Below, in pieces: positions 11,001-21,989 of a stretch of DNA of 64,000 bases (positions within the stretch are counted from its first letter, which is position 1; every line of letters begins with the position of its first letter). A program made the position numbers and the translations under genes. The notes under the pieces are model-generated. The model did not search any database, had not been told where the DNA came from, and saw only the letters and a list, made by a program, of their open reading frames with translations. This stretch comes from Hermatobates lingyangjiaoensis (lineage: Eukaryota > Arthropoda > Insecta > Hemiptera > Hermatobatidae), in assembly GCA_026182355.1 (NCBI GenBank), contig JAPFBL010000240.1, positions 186,001 to 250,000 on the forward strand, read 5' to 3'.

Positions 11001-11070
11001 GAGAGCAGATGGACCTGTGGACAGTCCGTGAAGTTCTTAACGCCGACTGCAAGGTTCAGGTCACCTAAAA
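11001..11070 (+). repeat. Direct repeat unit, first copy
   Basis: About 70 bp beginning GAGAGCAGATGGACCTGTGG and ending TCACCTAAAA recur at 11549-11619 with a few differences. An A-rich run precedes this copy. Confidence 0.8.
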
Positions 11071-11548
11071 TGGGTCTCATCAGCAGCAATTCCATCTTTT
11101 GATTTCTGAGAGCTACTTAGGAGTTTATAAGCGATTTCCTGATTTTTTGCCTGCCCTCAGAATACAGCATTGTACTCTGAGCCTGGGTTCAGTGCAGCCA
11201 TTCTTTTTGCAAGATGATTTGGTTGCACTTTACTTTAGTTTGAATATGGTTGCCATCCATTATACGCTTAGTTTGGAACCCTAGTTCTAATGTATGATTA
11301 GAGATAGAGATATTTATCACATGGAGTCGATGATCCAGTCTATCTGTACAGGTGGTCAACTTATTAGCGTACCGCAATAAACGTTACCCGTTATAAAAAA
11401 TTTTTGAAAATTTGCTTTTGAATATTTTAGAAAGAAAATCTAAAAAACAAATGATATTCAAATTTGTAACTTTATTAAATTTTGAAAAAGAATTTAAAAT
11501 TAACAATTAACGTAGAAAATCATAAACTTTATTTTTTTTTTTTTAATT

Positions 11549-11619
11549 GAGAGCAGATGAGCCTGTGGACAGTCCGTGAAGTTCTTAACTCCAACTGCAA
11601 GGTGTAGGTCACCTAAAAT
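11549..11619 (+). repeat. Direct repeat unit, second copy
   Basis: Matches 11001-11070 at about 90 percent by eye. It is preceded by a T run at 11531-11544. The unit is not recognised as part of a known element. Confidence 0.8.
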
Positions 11620-13190
11620 ACTAATACTAATTTCAAAATTGAAAATCAAAAAGTTCAAAAAAACATTTTTCAACAAAAAGTCATAAAGAAATTATAAATA
11701 GTAATATTTAAAAATTTCAATTAATTTTCTGTTAAATTTGTAATAAACATCCTGCAATATCAATATTTTTAACAGTCGTAAGTGATGATATTAAACGCTA
11801 TTAAGGTTTTAATATTTATTTTTTTAATATTTAATAGTTTTAAATATTTTAATAGTCTATTTAATAATTTTAATATTTATTTACTTATTTTATTTTTACT
11901 ATACTATTAAAGTTTCTTCATCTAAGACATTTCTTTACAGAAATTGTAATTATTTCTTTTTACAAAACTAAATCAACGAACTATCTGCTTTCGATATTCA
12001 GTGTCATAAGTTATTGAATTATTACTCCATAAGAGACAAAAATGTAATATAGATTAAGATTATAGAAAAAAATTCAAAATATTTTAGTATATTCGACTGA
12101 CAACCCTTATTACCTTAGGGTTGTTGATAACATCCATTCCATTTTATTTTCCTCCAGTTTAACACCACTGAGTTATTTTCATATATTTTAATTGTTTTTT
12201 CAACTGTTATTGGACCTTTTTGTTTACTTTATTTTATATTGTTCTTGTATATATGGTAGTTTGATTGTTCTTGTGTTTAACACTACAAGCTCACAATCAC
12301 AAAAATTATGCTTTATTAAACAAACATTAAAAAAAAAATTGGGATATTTCCTGTATCTAGAATAGTTGAAGAGGTGAGGAGAAAAGGTTTTGAAGAGGTA
12401 GGGGGAATAAATAAAGATTGAGTTACTGCGGGAGGCTTGATAGAGGTGCATGCTTGTAGACGGCAGACCTTGTTAAGATAAAGAGATTCCCGACACCAAA
12501 GAGCAGGTGTCTGCTGAGTTAACGATTTCAGATATAATCAATATGCAGTGGGCAACATTCTTTCTATCTCACTTCAGCTAATTACATAAACCAAGTGTCT
12601 CGTCTCTTCAAAATGCTTTTCTTAAATTGTTATTGTTGATAAAGCAGAAAACATCCTATAACACATTAAAAAAAAACAATAGTTTATTTGGTTGAAATAT
12701 TTGTTTAAATATATTTAGACCTAAAACTTTGAGGGTAAAAATTCCGATCCTCGTGTTTACTATTTTCATTCTTCAGCTTTAGTTACAACTATGAGAATTT
12801 AATTCGTCCATATAATATTTGCTATTTGGATTTATAGCAGGTGTACATTTAGTTCTACTCCTCAAGAAACCTTCGAAATGATTAGTATTTTTCTTTCTCT
12901 GTAAGTAAAATTTATGGAAAAATCTGAATAATTGATAAATGGACTCGCTGTTAGACATGATTATACGTCAACATCGTTTTATCGGTTTTACTATCACATT
13001 AATGTTTCAAAGATTTTGCACTCTTCCCTTTCTGCAAGAGTAAATTTTGTTACCCTGAGATTCAAGGCTTACTCGAAGCTTGGTAACACTAGTATATACC
13101 AGAGCCTCTATAACTTTTTATAGTCTCTTTTTTATAATTTTTATTTCCAGTCTCTAATTAGTAGAGACTGAAGTGCTATATCTGATAGCC
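11620..13190. other. AT-rich spacer, no feature recognised
   Basis: Short open frames (12224-12451, 12932-13123) show no domain. The sequence is mostly AT-rich with homopolymer runs. Confidence 0.55.
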
Positions 13191-13227
13191 ATTGATTTCA
13201 ATTTCACTTATTTATTGTGAAATTTTG

Positions 13228-13228
<1 letters not shown>

Positions 13229-13264
<36 letters not shown>
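13229..13264. repeat. (TA)n microsatellite
   Basis: About 17 TA units. It is preceded by a TTCACTTATTTATTGTGAAA stretch like the F1 tail and followed by an F9 unit. Confidence 0.95.
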
Positions 13265-13269
<5 letters not shown>

Positions 13270-13440
13270 TCAGACTTTTTCTGAAAAGTTCAAAAGAACA
13301 CACAGAAAAGAAATCACTGAACTCACTACTATATTTCGATGTCCTCGTAGTCAGGAATAGATGCGAATCATTCCAAAGGCTGATAACGACTGGCTTGGCG
13401 TTCAAACTGAAGCACGCAAACAGTGTAGCCAACTTTCAGA
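13265..13440 (-). repeat. F9 repeat unit
   Basis: Minus strand: a GC-richer 5' part (13440-13360), a decayed F9 ribozyme (13358-13326), about 60 nt with AGTGAGTTCAGTG and TGTTCTTTTGAAC, then the TA array. Confidence 0.65.
13326..13358 (-). ncRNA. Decayed hammerhead core, family F9
   Basis: Minus strand: CTGACTA (13354-13348) instead of CTGANGA, weak stem II, GAAA (13337-13334), TATA, GTAG. The G-to-T change in the core should inactivate it. The F9 tail AGTAGTGAGTT is well preserved. Confidence 0.55.
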
Positions 13441-13744
13441 GGACAGGGAGACAAGGAAGATAAAGAAATAAAAGCAAAATAAAAATTAAATGAATGAAAA
13501 CATTGAACTAAAATAAAATTAAAAGATAATAGCAACTTATAGAATAAATAAATAAAATTAAAAAATAAATAAAGGAACAAACAACGATTGAGGTTAAGCC
13601 CAGGAGCAGATCTACCGCCCAGAAGACTAATAAGTGCTTTTTCTGAAGATCTCAGAGTGACTTTCGAATTAGTCTCTTCAATCTGCCTCAGGACTTGTCA
13701 CGGAAACCTCAGGACTTGTCACGGAGTCTGTAAGAACCGGCATG

Positions 13745-13751
<7 letters not shown>

Positions 13752-13809
<58 letters not shown>
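13752..13809. repeat. (TA)n microsatellite
   Basis: About 29 uninterrupted TA units, one of the longest arrays in the window. Confidence 0.96.
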
Positions 13810-13812
<3 letters not shown>

Positions 13813-13970
13813 TGTATTTGGGGAGCAGGCCTTCATCTATACAAGTTTTGTTAAAACCTATGCCTATTTCTAATTTCACTCTTTTTCGGGTTAATGTTTC
13901 CATTCTTCTGAGTTCTGGCTTCCGAGAGTTCGGGACTAGATATATCAATTCTCCATAATTTTTATTTTTG

Positions 13971-14011
13971 TACACCAACATGTTTCGGTCCACATCGACC
14001 ATTTTCAAGGT
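13971..14011 (-). ncRNA. Hammerhead ribozyme core, family F6
   Basis: Minus strand: ACC (stem I), TTGAAAA (14008-14002), stem II GGTC-GATGTG-GACC (4 bp), GAAA (13986-13983), palindrome CATG (13982-13979), TT, then GGT pairing with ACC. The 5' core TTGAAAA departs from CTGANGA at the first and sixth bases, as in family F5, so activity is uncertain. Confidence 0.55.
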
Positions 14012-14190
14012 TATTTTTACACAATTAAATTATACACACTACATAACAATAAAAACATAAGATTGATACTGATCTACTAAAATACATTACTAAATAATTA
14101 TAGTAAGTTACTAAACAAAACAATGATAGCTAAATAAACACACGAGGTTAACAGTCATAATCAGTGGAAGGTTGTAGAAAGGTATCCGCA

Positions 14191-14448
14191 GGGTGAGGTT
14201 TCGCCAAGATTCTGGTTACCTTCCTACAGCCGTTTGTGCTTGGGAAGGTATTGGATTGTCTTCCTTCACTCTCAGTGACTGGTTTTTCTTCAGATTTCCG
14301 TCGAACAGCTTTTTCACTAAAATTTTAAAGCTGTTCGACGGAAATCTGAAGAAAAACCAGTCACTGAGAGTGAACGAAGACAATCCAATACCTTCCCAAG
14401 CACAAACGGCTGTAGGAAGAAAACCAGAATCTTGGGGAAACCTCACCC
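14191..14448. repeat. Foldback element with 122-bp arms
   Basis: Arms 14191-14312 and 14327-14448 are nearly perfect reverse complements around a 14-bp loop. Because the arms are palindromic, similar open frames of 96 and 76 codons appear on the two strands; these are a by-product of the symmetry. No hammerhead core with GAAA is evident, and no flanking TA array touches it. Confidence 0.9.
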
Positions 14449-14694
14449 CAGTAACGGGCTTTTCAAACTTGATTCTTTCTTGACGAGGGCAATAACCTTA
14501 TCGAAGAGGGTTAACAGCTAGCGAATAGTGTTTTCAGTGTTTACTGTTTCTTACTGTACTCCGTTGTTTACCTTAACAACCCTCTCTGGACTATTGTCCT
14601 CTCCTGCACTGCCCTTTTAAAATACCACTCTTACTTCCCACTCATTTGAATCCCCACCATGATGTTTCTGCATCTAGTATTCAGTTGGGTTTTT

Positions 14695-14734
14695 GACTCT
14701 GATGACCGCTTGTTGTGGTTGAAAGGTCTTAGTC
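14695..14734 (+). ncRNA. Hammerhead ribozyme core, family F1
   Basis: GACT (14695-14698), canonical CTGATGA (14699-14705), stem II CCGC with GTGG, GAAA (14721-14724), GGTC (a one-base change from the family palindrome GATC), TT, AGTC (14731-14734) pairing with GACT. Two unpaired T bases before GAAA suggest some decay. Confidence 0.62.
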
Positions 14735-14813
14735 CCCCCCCCTCCAAATTTCACATTATGGTTTGGTCATTTATGTATATACATGATCAAACCACAATAT
14801 GAAATGGGAAAAC

Positions 14814-14858
14814 AAGACGAAAATCTTTCAACCGTAACAAGGGGTCTTCGTCAGAATC
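14814..14858 (-). ncRNA. Decayed hammerhead core, family F1
   Basis: Minus strand: CTGACGA (14854-14848), stem II ACC-type, GAAA (14829-14826), GATT in place of GATC, and GTC. Stem I no longer pairs well. Confidence 0.5.
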
Positions 14859-14895
14859 AAAAACCCAACTTAAATTAAAATTTTTAAATAATTAT

Positions 14896-14959
14896 CTTCT
14901 TTTCCCATTTCATATTGTGGTTTGACCATTGATTGTTATTTCTCGTGTTTATGTGAAAT

Positions 14960-15002
<43 letters not shown>
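14896..15002 (+). repeat. F1 tail followed by (TA)n
   Basis: A third, ribozyme-less F1 piece: TTTTCCCATTTCATATTGTG, GTTTGACCATTGATTGTTAT, CGTGTTTATGTGAAATCTTT, then about 19 TA units. Confidence 0.8.
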
Positions 15003-15003
<1 letters not shown>

Positions 15004-15760
15004 GTCGATAACTCTAAATATTAGAGAAGAAAATAAAAAAATAATTTTGTAATATAAAATTCAAGTTACAATAGAAAAACTTTAGGTAAAACATTATTTT
15101 ATCAGTAAATAGGAACGCAATCAATACTAACAAGCTTTTATTGATTAAATAGATTTTCCTGTCAATGAAAACGTACCATGCTGATTAGAAAAATTAAACC
15201 AATTTGACAAGTAAATGATAATTAAGCTGAAAATAATAAGTTAGACATATACAACAAAACTATCTTAGAAATGTAATAAATAAAGCCTCTGTTGAAACTC
15301 CTATTTATCCTAGAGCTTATTTTTTTAGATAACCTTATCTAGCGATAAAATAACGTTTAAAATGATTATAACAATCGATTTCATGTAAAAACATCTCGTT
15401 AAGGCTATATGAACTACAATTTGTTGTTTTAATTAATAGTTAACTTCTAGAACTAATTAAACACTATCTGTTAGGTGTTGCAATCCCTTAGACAAGCCTG
15501 TTGCTTGGGTTATTATTGACTCTAATTGGAATAAGTTGTTACCTATGTATAACGTATTTGGTATATTGAACCATTGATAATGACTGTATAGCAGTTTCTT
15601 ATATAACTATTCTTGTTATATGAAAATTATTTCACCTTGAGTCGATATTATATTGATACCCTGAATACACAGATGCAAAACTAAGGCATTCTGTTGTTCA
15701 GCCCTATCTATTCAGCATTTTCATTGTTTGATAAACTATTTTAATGACTTACGACTATCA

Positions 15761-15803
15761 TATATATATATATATATAAAACAAGATTTCACATAAACAC
15801 GTG
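15761..15803 (-). repeat. (TA)n and F1 tail fragment
   Basis: The TA array (15761-15778) is followed by AGATTTCACATAAACACGTG, the reverse complement of the F1 tail. The rest of the F1 unit is absent. Confidence 0.75.
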
Positions 15804-17655
15804 AAGTTGTTTATGTACATTTTCAGAAACAACTCAATGTCAATGTACATCAGAAACTGAAGTGCATCCTTCAGTCTGCTGTAGAGTGAGTGAACAATTT
15901 TCAAAGGGTAGTTTTAATTATTTTAAAATCTGATTATATGTTCAAAGTTTTCATTAATCATATCAAATATCGAATTATATTTTTTTAAACCTATATTTAA
16001 TAACATTTTCGGTAATATCACTTTGAACTTCAACAGAAGCTCTTAAAATGATTTTACCCTTACTTCAGAGAACAATAACTTTTGACGGTAAAAGACACTT
16101 CTGATACGTTACATGTCACTTAAAGCACCAAAAATACAGAATTTTAATGAACATAATGTTAATTGATTTCTATGAAACCACAGCAGATGAATATTTTTCA
16201 GATAAAGTATATACTGAAAAAAATAAAATTGAAGCCGAATTTGTTCTTCTGACTTAGAGATAACAGTTACTGGAATAAGAAATTAAGGATTAGTTGGTAA
16301 TCTTTATTAGTTGTTAAAACTCATTTGAAAAATCTGTATAACTCATTCTAGAAAATAAATTCTAAATAAAGGCATATATGAATATCACCGACCTTGTTCT
16401 CATTTTCAAATTACAAATCCTTTACCTTAATATTTTAAATATTTTATTGGTTTAAAAAAGAAATAATATATACTTAAAAACAGACATTTTGGGGATGGAA
16501 TGGATTTATTTATTTTTATATTAATTTCAATGCGAAAAATTGCTTCGTAATACGAGTAAGTCGCAACTCCAGCTCGGTCTAGGAACGAATTAAAATCGAA
16601 CAGACAGTATAGAGTATTTACATCTCTTTGTCTCTGGGTTTAAGCATAGAAGACTTGAATCAAAACTACTCCCAATTTTTAGACAGAAAGAAAGAATTTT
16701 ATACTTCATTATGTATAAACAGTTGTAATTAATAAATAATTCGACTGAGATTTATACGGAATCAAAATATAGCCTTACCTGCATTCCAAAGCAAGGAATT
16801 ATTACGTGACAAACGTCTCCTGGTTGAAATATCACCTTCTATGGAGTTTATTATATAGATTAATATTCCACTTCTAACCTGTTGCTGTATTTTAAACCGT
16901 TTGTAACTAATTTTATGAAGTGCCTAAAAAGGAGGATCGTTTGATAAGGGAACAGTTACTGTTATCCATTAACTACACTTTTTCACGATGTAAAATATTG
17001 ACTTTCTGAAACCTAAAGCCAAGTTGTTTATTATGTTTTTTTTAAAAAGCAGTGTAAATTATTAATGTTAAATCATAAAAATTGCATTTAATGGAAATTA
17101 TTCCACCGCTGAAATATACAACCTATTTGAGAAACCAGGTCGAGTTAAAAATTGGATAACATTTTAATTAGAATGCTGATAAAAACTCCTGTATTTATAA
17201 ATAATTATTGAATGCTATCAAATCGTTTAAATTTAACTATTTTTTTTTAATTAATTCTAAATTTCTTGAAAAACTTGTTTTTAATAACTAAGCTAAGGTT
17301 GTTTTACTTTTACTAGTTGTATTTGGTAATTTATAATGAAAAACATATAACTCAGAGTGAAATGTATTCAGTTTTTTATGTATTCGTTTCTATAAATTAA
17401 TATTACAAGGTTTTTTTTTGCTGTAGATAGACAAACATATTTTTGGTAGTCCTTATAGGACCTTGATTTATCTTAAAATACCACTGCTTTCGAACGTTCA
17501 TTTTTTGAACACTTAAAGAACACCACATAGAAATAAATTATTAGTTTTAAATGCAAAATCTGGTTAATATAGTTAGTCTGTTACTTAATGGAAAACCACT
17601 AGTCACCTTATTAGTTATTTTTAATTAACTACTTTGTTTCTTTTTTTTTTCTTTA
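15804..17655. other. AT-rich spacer, no feature recognised
   Basis: I see no gene, element end or tandem repeat. Confidence 0.55.
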
Positions 17656-17656
17656 G

Positions 17657-17780
17657 AACAGAGGTTCTATTCAACCGCCTTGCTTGGACCATGCACCCCT
17701 CTTACCATTTCGCACAATGTCATTCCCCTACCCCTTCAGCTTTCCAGGTAGTCTTTTTCAAAAAGAGCATTTTAAATAAT
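17657..17780 (+). mobile_element. Possible hAT-type terminus fragment
   Basis: CAGAGGTTCTATTCAACC followed by a GCCTTGC and CACCCCTCTTACC stretch resembles one end of hAT-family elements, which begin CAGNGGTTCTCAACC. I found no matching right end. Confidence 0.3.
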
Positions 17781-17856
17781 ATGGAAATATAATTTTTAAA
17801 GTTTCAAGGTTGGGTTTCTTGAGGATTTTTGTTCTAAAAAAATGACACTCATATAT

Positions 17857-17895
17857 AAGCCAACGTTTCGCCAAAAATTGGTATTTTCAAGGCTT
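17857..17895 (-). ncRNA. Hammerhead ribozyme core, family F5
   Basis: Minus strand: AAGCC, TTGAAAA (17890-17884), stem II CCAA-TTT-TTGG, C, GAAA (17869-17866), CG, TT, then GGCTT pairing over 5 bp with AAGCC. The stems are excellent. The 5' core TTGAAAA differs from CTGANGA at the first and sixth bases, as in F6. Confidence 0.58.
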
Positions 17896-18267
17896 GTTTT
17901 TGAGGAAGAAACCAGTTATGGTCCATTTCACTACCTACTGGATATATAGATGCCTTATCATTATTTGTACTAATACTAAAAATAAAAAACTTTTTTTTAA
18001 TCATATCACAGCTCATTGGTACAAAAAAAGAATTCTGAACTAAATTGGAAATATGTTTTTGAATACATTTATTTAATATGATTATAATTTAAATAATAAT
18101 TTGAGAAATGATTTCAATTTCTTATTTTTATGTATCAAAAACAAACTTTTATCAAATATCATAAAAAATATTTGGTAATATGAAACACAATATATTTTTT
18201 ACATGTTTTAAAAACAAAATAAGTATATTTCATGATTCGAAACAAAGTTAGATCTAAGCAATTAAAT

Positions 18268-18549
18268 GATTGACTATCGGAGTGATCGGTAATGGATTTA
18301 CACATAACCATGTCGAGAGTATACGATTACTGATTACAGTATGTTACTGATTACATTCGTGAATACGAATTAAACGATTGATAACCGGAGTGATCGGTAA
18401 TAGATTTACACATAACTATGTGTACAGTATACGATTACTGATTACAGTACGTTACTGATTACATTCGTGAATACGAAATAAACGATTGATTATCGGAGTA
18501 ATCGGTAATAGATTTACACATAACCATGTCGAGTGTACACAATTACTGG
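18268..18549 (+). repeat. 108-bp tandem repeat, about 2.6 copies
   Basis: Units start at 18268, 18376 and 18484 with GATTGA-TATCGGAG-TGATCGG, followed by TTTACACATAACCATG and a GATTACTGATTACAGTA segment. Copies differ by a few substitutions. Confidence 0.93.
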
Positions 18550-18798
18550 GTTTAATTTTTTAAAAGTAAAGTGCGATGGGATAAAATGGGGGTCAGGTTA
18601 GCTTAGCGGATAGCTTTTCTTTGGGAGGTGAGGGAAGGGGTGAGTTATATTATTATAAAGATAAGCTACATATTTATCTTTTCTAAAGTATTTTCTGTAA
18701 TGAACAACATCTTTTAAACAACATTAAAAGTTCACTATTAAATCAATTCTATAATAACAAAATACACAGTATTACTTGACAACTCCGAATAAGACCGC

Positions 18799-19133
18799 AG
18801 TGTAGCCGACCATCATTGCCCAATGGCTACGTGTTCACCTCTGGACTGGTAGGCCTGGGGTTCAATACCTACTCTGGCCCTGAATTTATTCAAATGGGAG
18901 GTAAATAAACCTTATACCAGGTTTATTTATTATTTATTATTATTATTATTTATTCGGACTCGGTCCCGAGTCTGTATGATGTCAGGTAGTCATTAATGAT
19001 CCCTACTCTAAATGCACTTGAGTTAGACAAAATTTAGGACTCTCAATGTAGAATGATTGTCGTATTACAAAGGGCCAATGTTCGGTGTATGTACCTAGTG
19101 GGACCTCCACTACAACCTAACATAACCTAACCT
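18799..19133 (+). repeat. tRNA-derived SINE, subfamily A
   Basis: The head retains CTGGACTGGTAGGCCTGGGG and TTCAATACC (worn B box), then the body TGTATGATGTCAGGTAGTC, ATCCCTACTCTAAATGCACT and TGAGTTAGACAAAATTTAGG, then the A-type end AAAGGGCCAATGTTCGG and a tail with CCTAACCTA. A TTATTATTA expansion sits inside the body near 18930. Confidence 0.85.
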
Positions 19134-19203
19134 ATACTCGAGAAGAGCAGATGAGTCAACAATCGTGAATTAACATATCGCAATCAAAATCATGTGAATA
19201 TGT

Positions 19204-19370
19204 CTTAGCACGTCGTTCCTCAGAAAGGAAGTTAAACCGTCGGTCCTGACCCTGTACAATGTCAGGTACTCGTTAAAAATCCCTACTCTGAATTTAGGCA
19301 AAATTTATTGAGTTAGTCAAAATGTAGGATTCCCAATGTAAACTCAATGGGAGATGCAATATTCCGCATC
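19204..19370 (+). repeat. Partial SINE, subfamily B body and end
   Basis: GTTAAACCGTCGGTCCTGAC, TGTACAATGTCAGGTACTCG, ATCCCTACTCTGAAT and the end GGGAGATGCAATATTCC. The tRNA-like head is missing. Confidence 0.75.
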
Positions 19371-19374
19371 TTAC

Positions 19375-21105
19375 TTTCTCAGTCTTTCAGTCCTCTACAA
19401 AAAAAAAAAGTATAATAGAAATCTACTTTGAGATTTTTAATGGATACACATCTTTTAATGTTTCCAGACTTGATTTTTGATATCTTTACGTTCATGCTGA
19501 GATGCGTGTGGAGTATGATTGCAAATATTTATATTTCCTCGACTTCGCTAAATGAAATTTACAAAATGTACAAACCATTGTGTTAAATACACATCACCAT
19601 GAGTGCCTTATCAAAATTTATACCAAGACAAATTAATACTTTTTTTACTTTTTAGCTACTTTCAGTTTTTTCGAATTTCGTATGGTAAAACTTCATGACT
19701 TTAAAATTGTTTAACTTTCTATCTTGACATTAAAAAGTGCTATTAAAACTACCAGTAAGCAACTTGAGAGTTTGTTTAACTCATAAACAACTTACATTTC
19801 ATTAAAAATAATTTATTAATAGTAAAATTTGTTTTAAAAAATTAGAACAAAAATTACCCAATAATTATTTAAAATAATTGTTATTTTAAGATATCTATTA
19901 GAAATTATTACATAATCAGCAAATGTAAAATACATGTAATTATTCTAAATTTAATATCAAATAAAATAATTATTTATAGTATTTCCTTTTATTTTATTAT
20001 GTTTCTGTTATCTCTTTCAAATCAAAATCAAGCAAATGATGTTAACTTTTTAACTCTTCTTTCCCCATTGATTATTGATCTCATTATTATTATTAATAAT
20101 TTCTTTCAATACTTTCAGCGATTTGTTAAAAATACTTATGTATTTATTAAAAAAAATTAATCTGGCTAATTATAGTTTTATGTTATGCTGAGAAATAGAA
20201 TTGTCTTAAATAAAATTTAAGAAATCATAATTTATTCTTAAATAGAATTTTATTAAATCAATTTAACTAAATCACATGATCTGAATCAATGCTAACATTA
20301 CCTGTTTCATTTCATCACTGAATAGTAGTTATGATTCATAAATGTATTTTTCAATAGGAATACACTTTGAAAATGTTTTCATTCGTTCAAACCAATCCTG
20401 TCAATTATATTTTAATTTAATTGAAAAATTGTAGGAAGAACAAAGAAAATTAATTGACTGCTAATTTTTTTTTGATAATGAGTGTTCTTAAGTAAAGTTA
20501 AGTATAGATCACTCAATTTTTTGTTGTTGTGAATGAGTAGTTGTGAAATTTACAAATTGTTTGAAGGAAAAACAATGAAATATTTAGCTTAAAAATAGAA
20601 TGAATACTAGATTAAAAGCTAAGTTAATTTGGCACTGGTTGGTAAAAATATTAATTTGCTCTTTAATTGGCGAAGGTGCCGACTGATGAAGGTGCAATTC
20701 TGTTTCATAACATGCCCAGTTGCAATTACTTGGATGGCCGTCTGTTTCTTCGGATCATAAAGAACCAATGGCCCATTTCTTTTACTTTTTCTGCTTCTAC
20801 TTCGATTTCTATTTGATCTTTTGATTCGCCTATCTTCAATTTAATCCAACTATGACCACCTACAATAACAAATTTACACCTACCTAATGGATCCTTCCAT
20901 TTATTAATCGTTAAAAATAAACATTAATTTTAATTGAGCAAGCAGAAATTATAGGGGAGATATTTTTAAATCTAGAGTGACAACTAGGTGTCTCACGAAT
21001 ATGACAACCTATAATCTGGATGAACACTTCCATGGTTATTTTAGTAAATACAATTTTAACATCGCTACAATTGTTTTAAACATTTTTTTCAATTATAATT
21101 TCGAA
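19375..21105. other. AT-rich spacer, no gene recognised
   Basis: No element found. A less AT-rich island at about 20680-20790 is of unknown nature. Confidence 0.5.
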
Positions 21106-21284
21106 ATATATAATTTAACAGAAAAATAAGCTGAGCTTAAATGCAAAATATGTAAACTAGAATAGAATATTTTTTGTTTCATTTTTTTGGAAAAATACAT
21201 AATTTAACAGAAAAATACGCTGAGTGAAAATGCAAAATATGTAAACCAAAATAGAATATTTTTTATTTCATTTTTGGAAAAATG
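21106..21284 (+). repeat. Tandem duplication, 89-bp unit
   Basis: AATTTAACAGAAAAATA begins at 21112 and again at 21201, each followed by GCTGAG, TGCAAAATATGTAAAC and TAGAATATTTTTT. The two copies differ at several positions. Confidence 0.88.
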
Positions 21285-21334
21285 TGGTTTTTATTAGAAG
21301 CATATAAAGTATGATTCATTATTTGATTTTTTTT

Positions 21335-21636
21335 TTTCGTCAAGGGTTGAAGGACTGATAAAGACATCCCTCAGACGCTGATTTCTCGAGGGAATATTGC
21401 ATCTCCCGTTTATTCTACATTTCAAGTCCTAACTTTTGTCTAACTCAAGTGTATTTAGAGTAGGGATCTTTAACGAGTACCTAATATCATACAGCCTCGG
21501 CGCCAACCTTTAGATGACGTGCTCCGATTTATTCACTATTCATGTGAATAAATTGACGGGCACAGTTTGAATATTGAACCCCGGATCTACCACCAGTTCA
21601 GAGGCGACTACGTTGCAACTGAGCTAACTTGGCCTC
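21335..21636 (-). repeat. tRNA-derived SINE, subfamily B
   Basis: On the minus strand the head carries a GTTAGCTCAGTTG A box (near 21619-21630) and a CGGGGTTCAATA B box, then the body with GAATAAATCGGAGCACGTC, TTAAAGATCCCTACTCTAAA and TAGACAAAAGTTAGGACTTG, then the B-type end GGGAGATGCAATATTCCCTC. Confidence 0.88.
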
Positions 21637-21724
21637 TCATTTGATTGGTTAATGGTATAATGATGACAACTAATATTCGTGCAAAATGTGTGAAAACTAA
21701 TATTTTTTTATTTTTTTTTTTTGT

Positions 21725-21985
21725 AGGAGCTAAGATGGCAAGGTGTTTGCCTCTGGACTGGTTGATCCATTGGTTGATACCTCGCACTCTGGCCCTTGAT
21801 TTATTCACGCTAGAGATGAAAAAATCAAATAATTTCATTCTTCAGGGAGGACATTAAACCGTTATTCCCGAGTCTGTACGATGTCAGGTACTGGTAAAAG
21901 AATCCCTACTCTCTAAAATACAATTGAGTTAGGCAAAATTTAGGGTCAATATAGAGTCAATGGGTAGTATGGCTTGCCTATTACT
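21725..21985 (+). repeat. tRNA-derived SINE, partial
   Basis: The head keeps GTTTGCCTCTGGACTGG and CTCTGGCCCTTGATTTATTC. The body has TTAAACCGTTATTCCCGAGT, GTACGATGTCAGGTACT and GAGTTAGGCAAAATTTAGG. The 3' end stops before either diagnostic tail, so the subfamily is unclear. It lies about 90 bp from the oppositely oriented SINE at 21335-21636. Confidence 0.8.
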
Positions 21986-21989
21986 AATA

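Larger units (their letters stand above)
14682..14870. repeat. F1 inverted pair
   Basis: Arms 14682-14770 and 14784-14870 are reverse complements that read from CAGTTGGGTTTTTGACTCTG to the ATTATGGTTTGGTCAT end. Here the 3' ends of the two units meet at the centre (around 14776), the opposite polarity to the 54841-55063 copy. Confidence 0.85.

Noticed and set aside
14193..14483. Similar open frames on both strands
   Set aside because: They mirror each other because the DNA is a hairpin; no protein domain is present.
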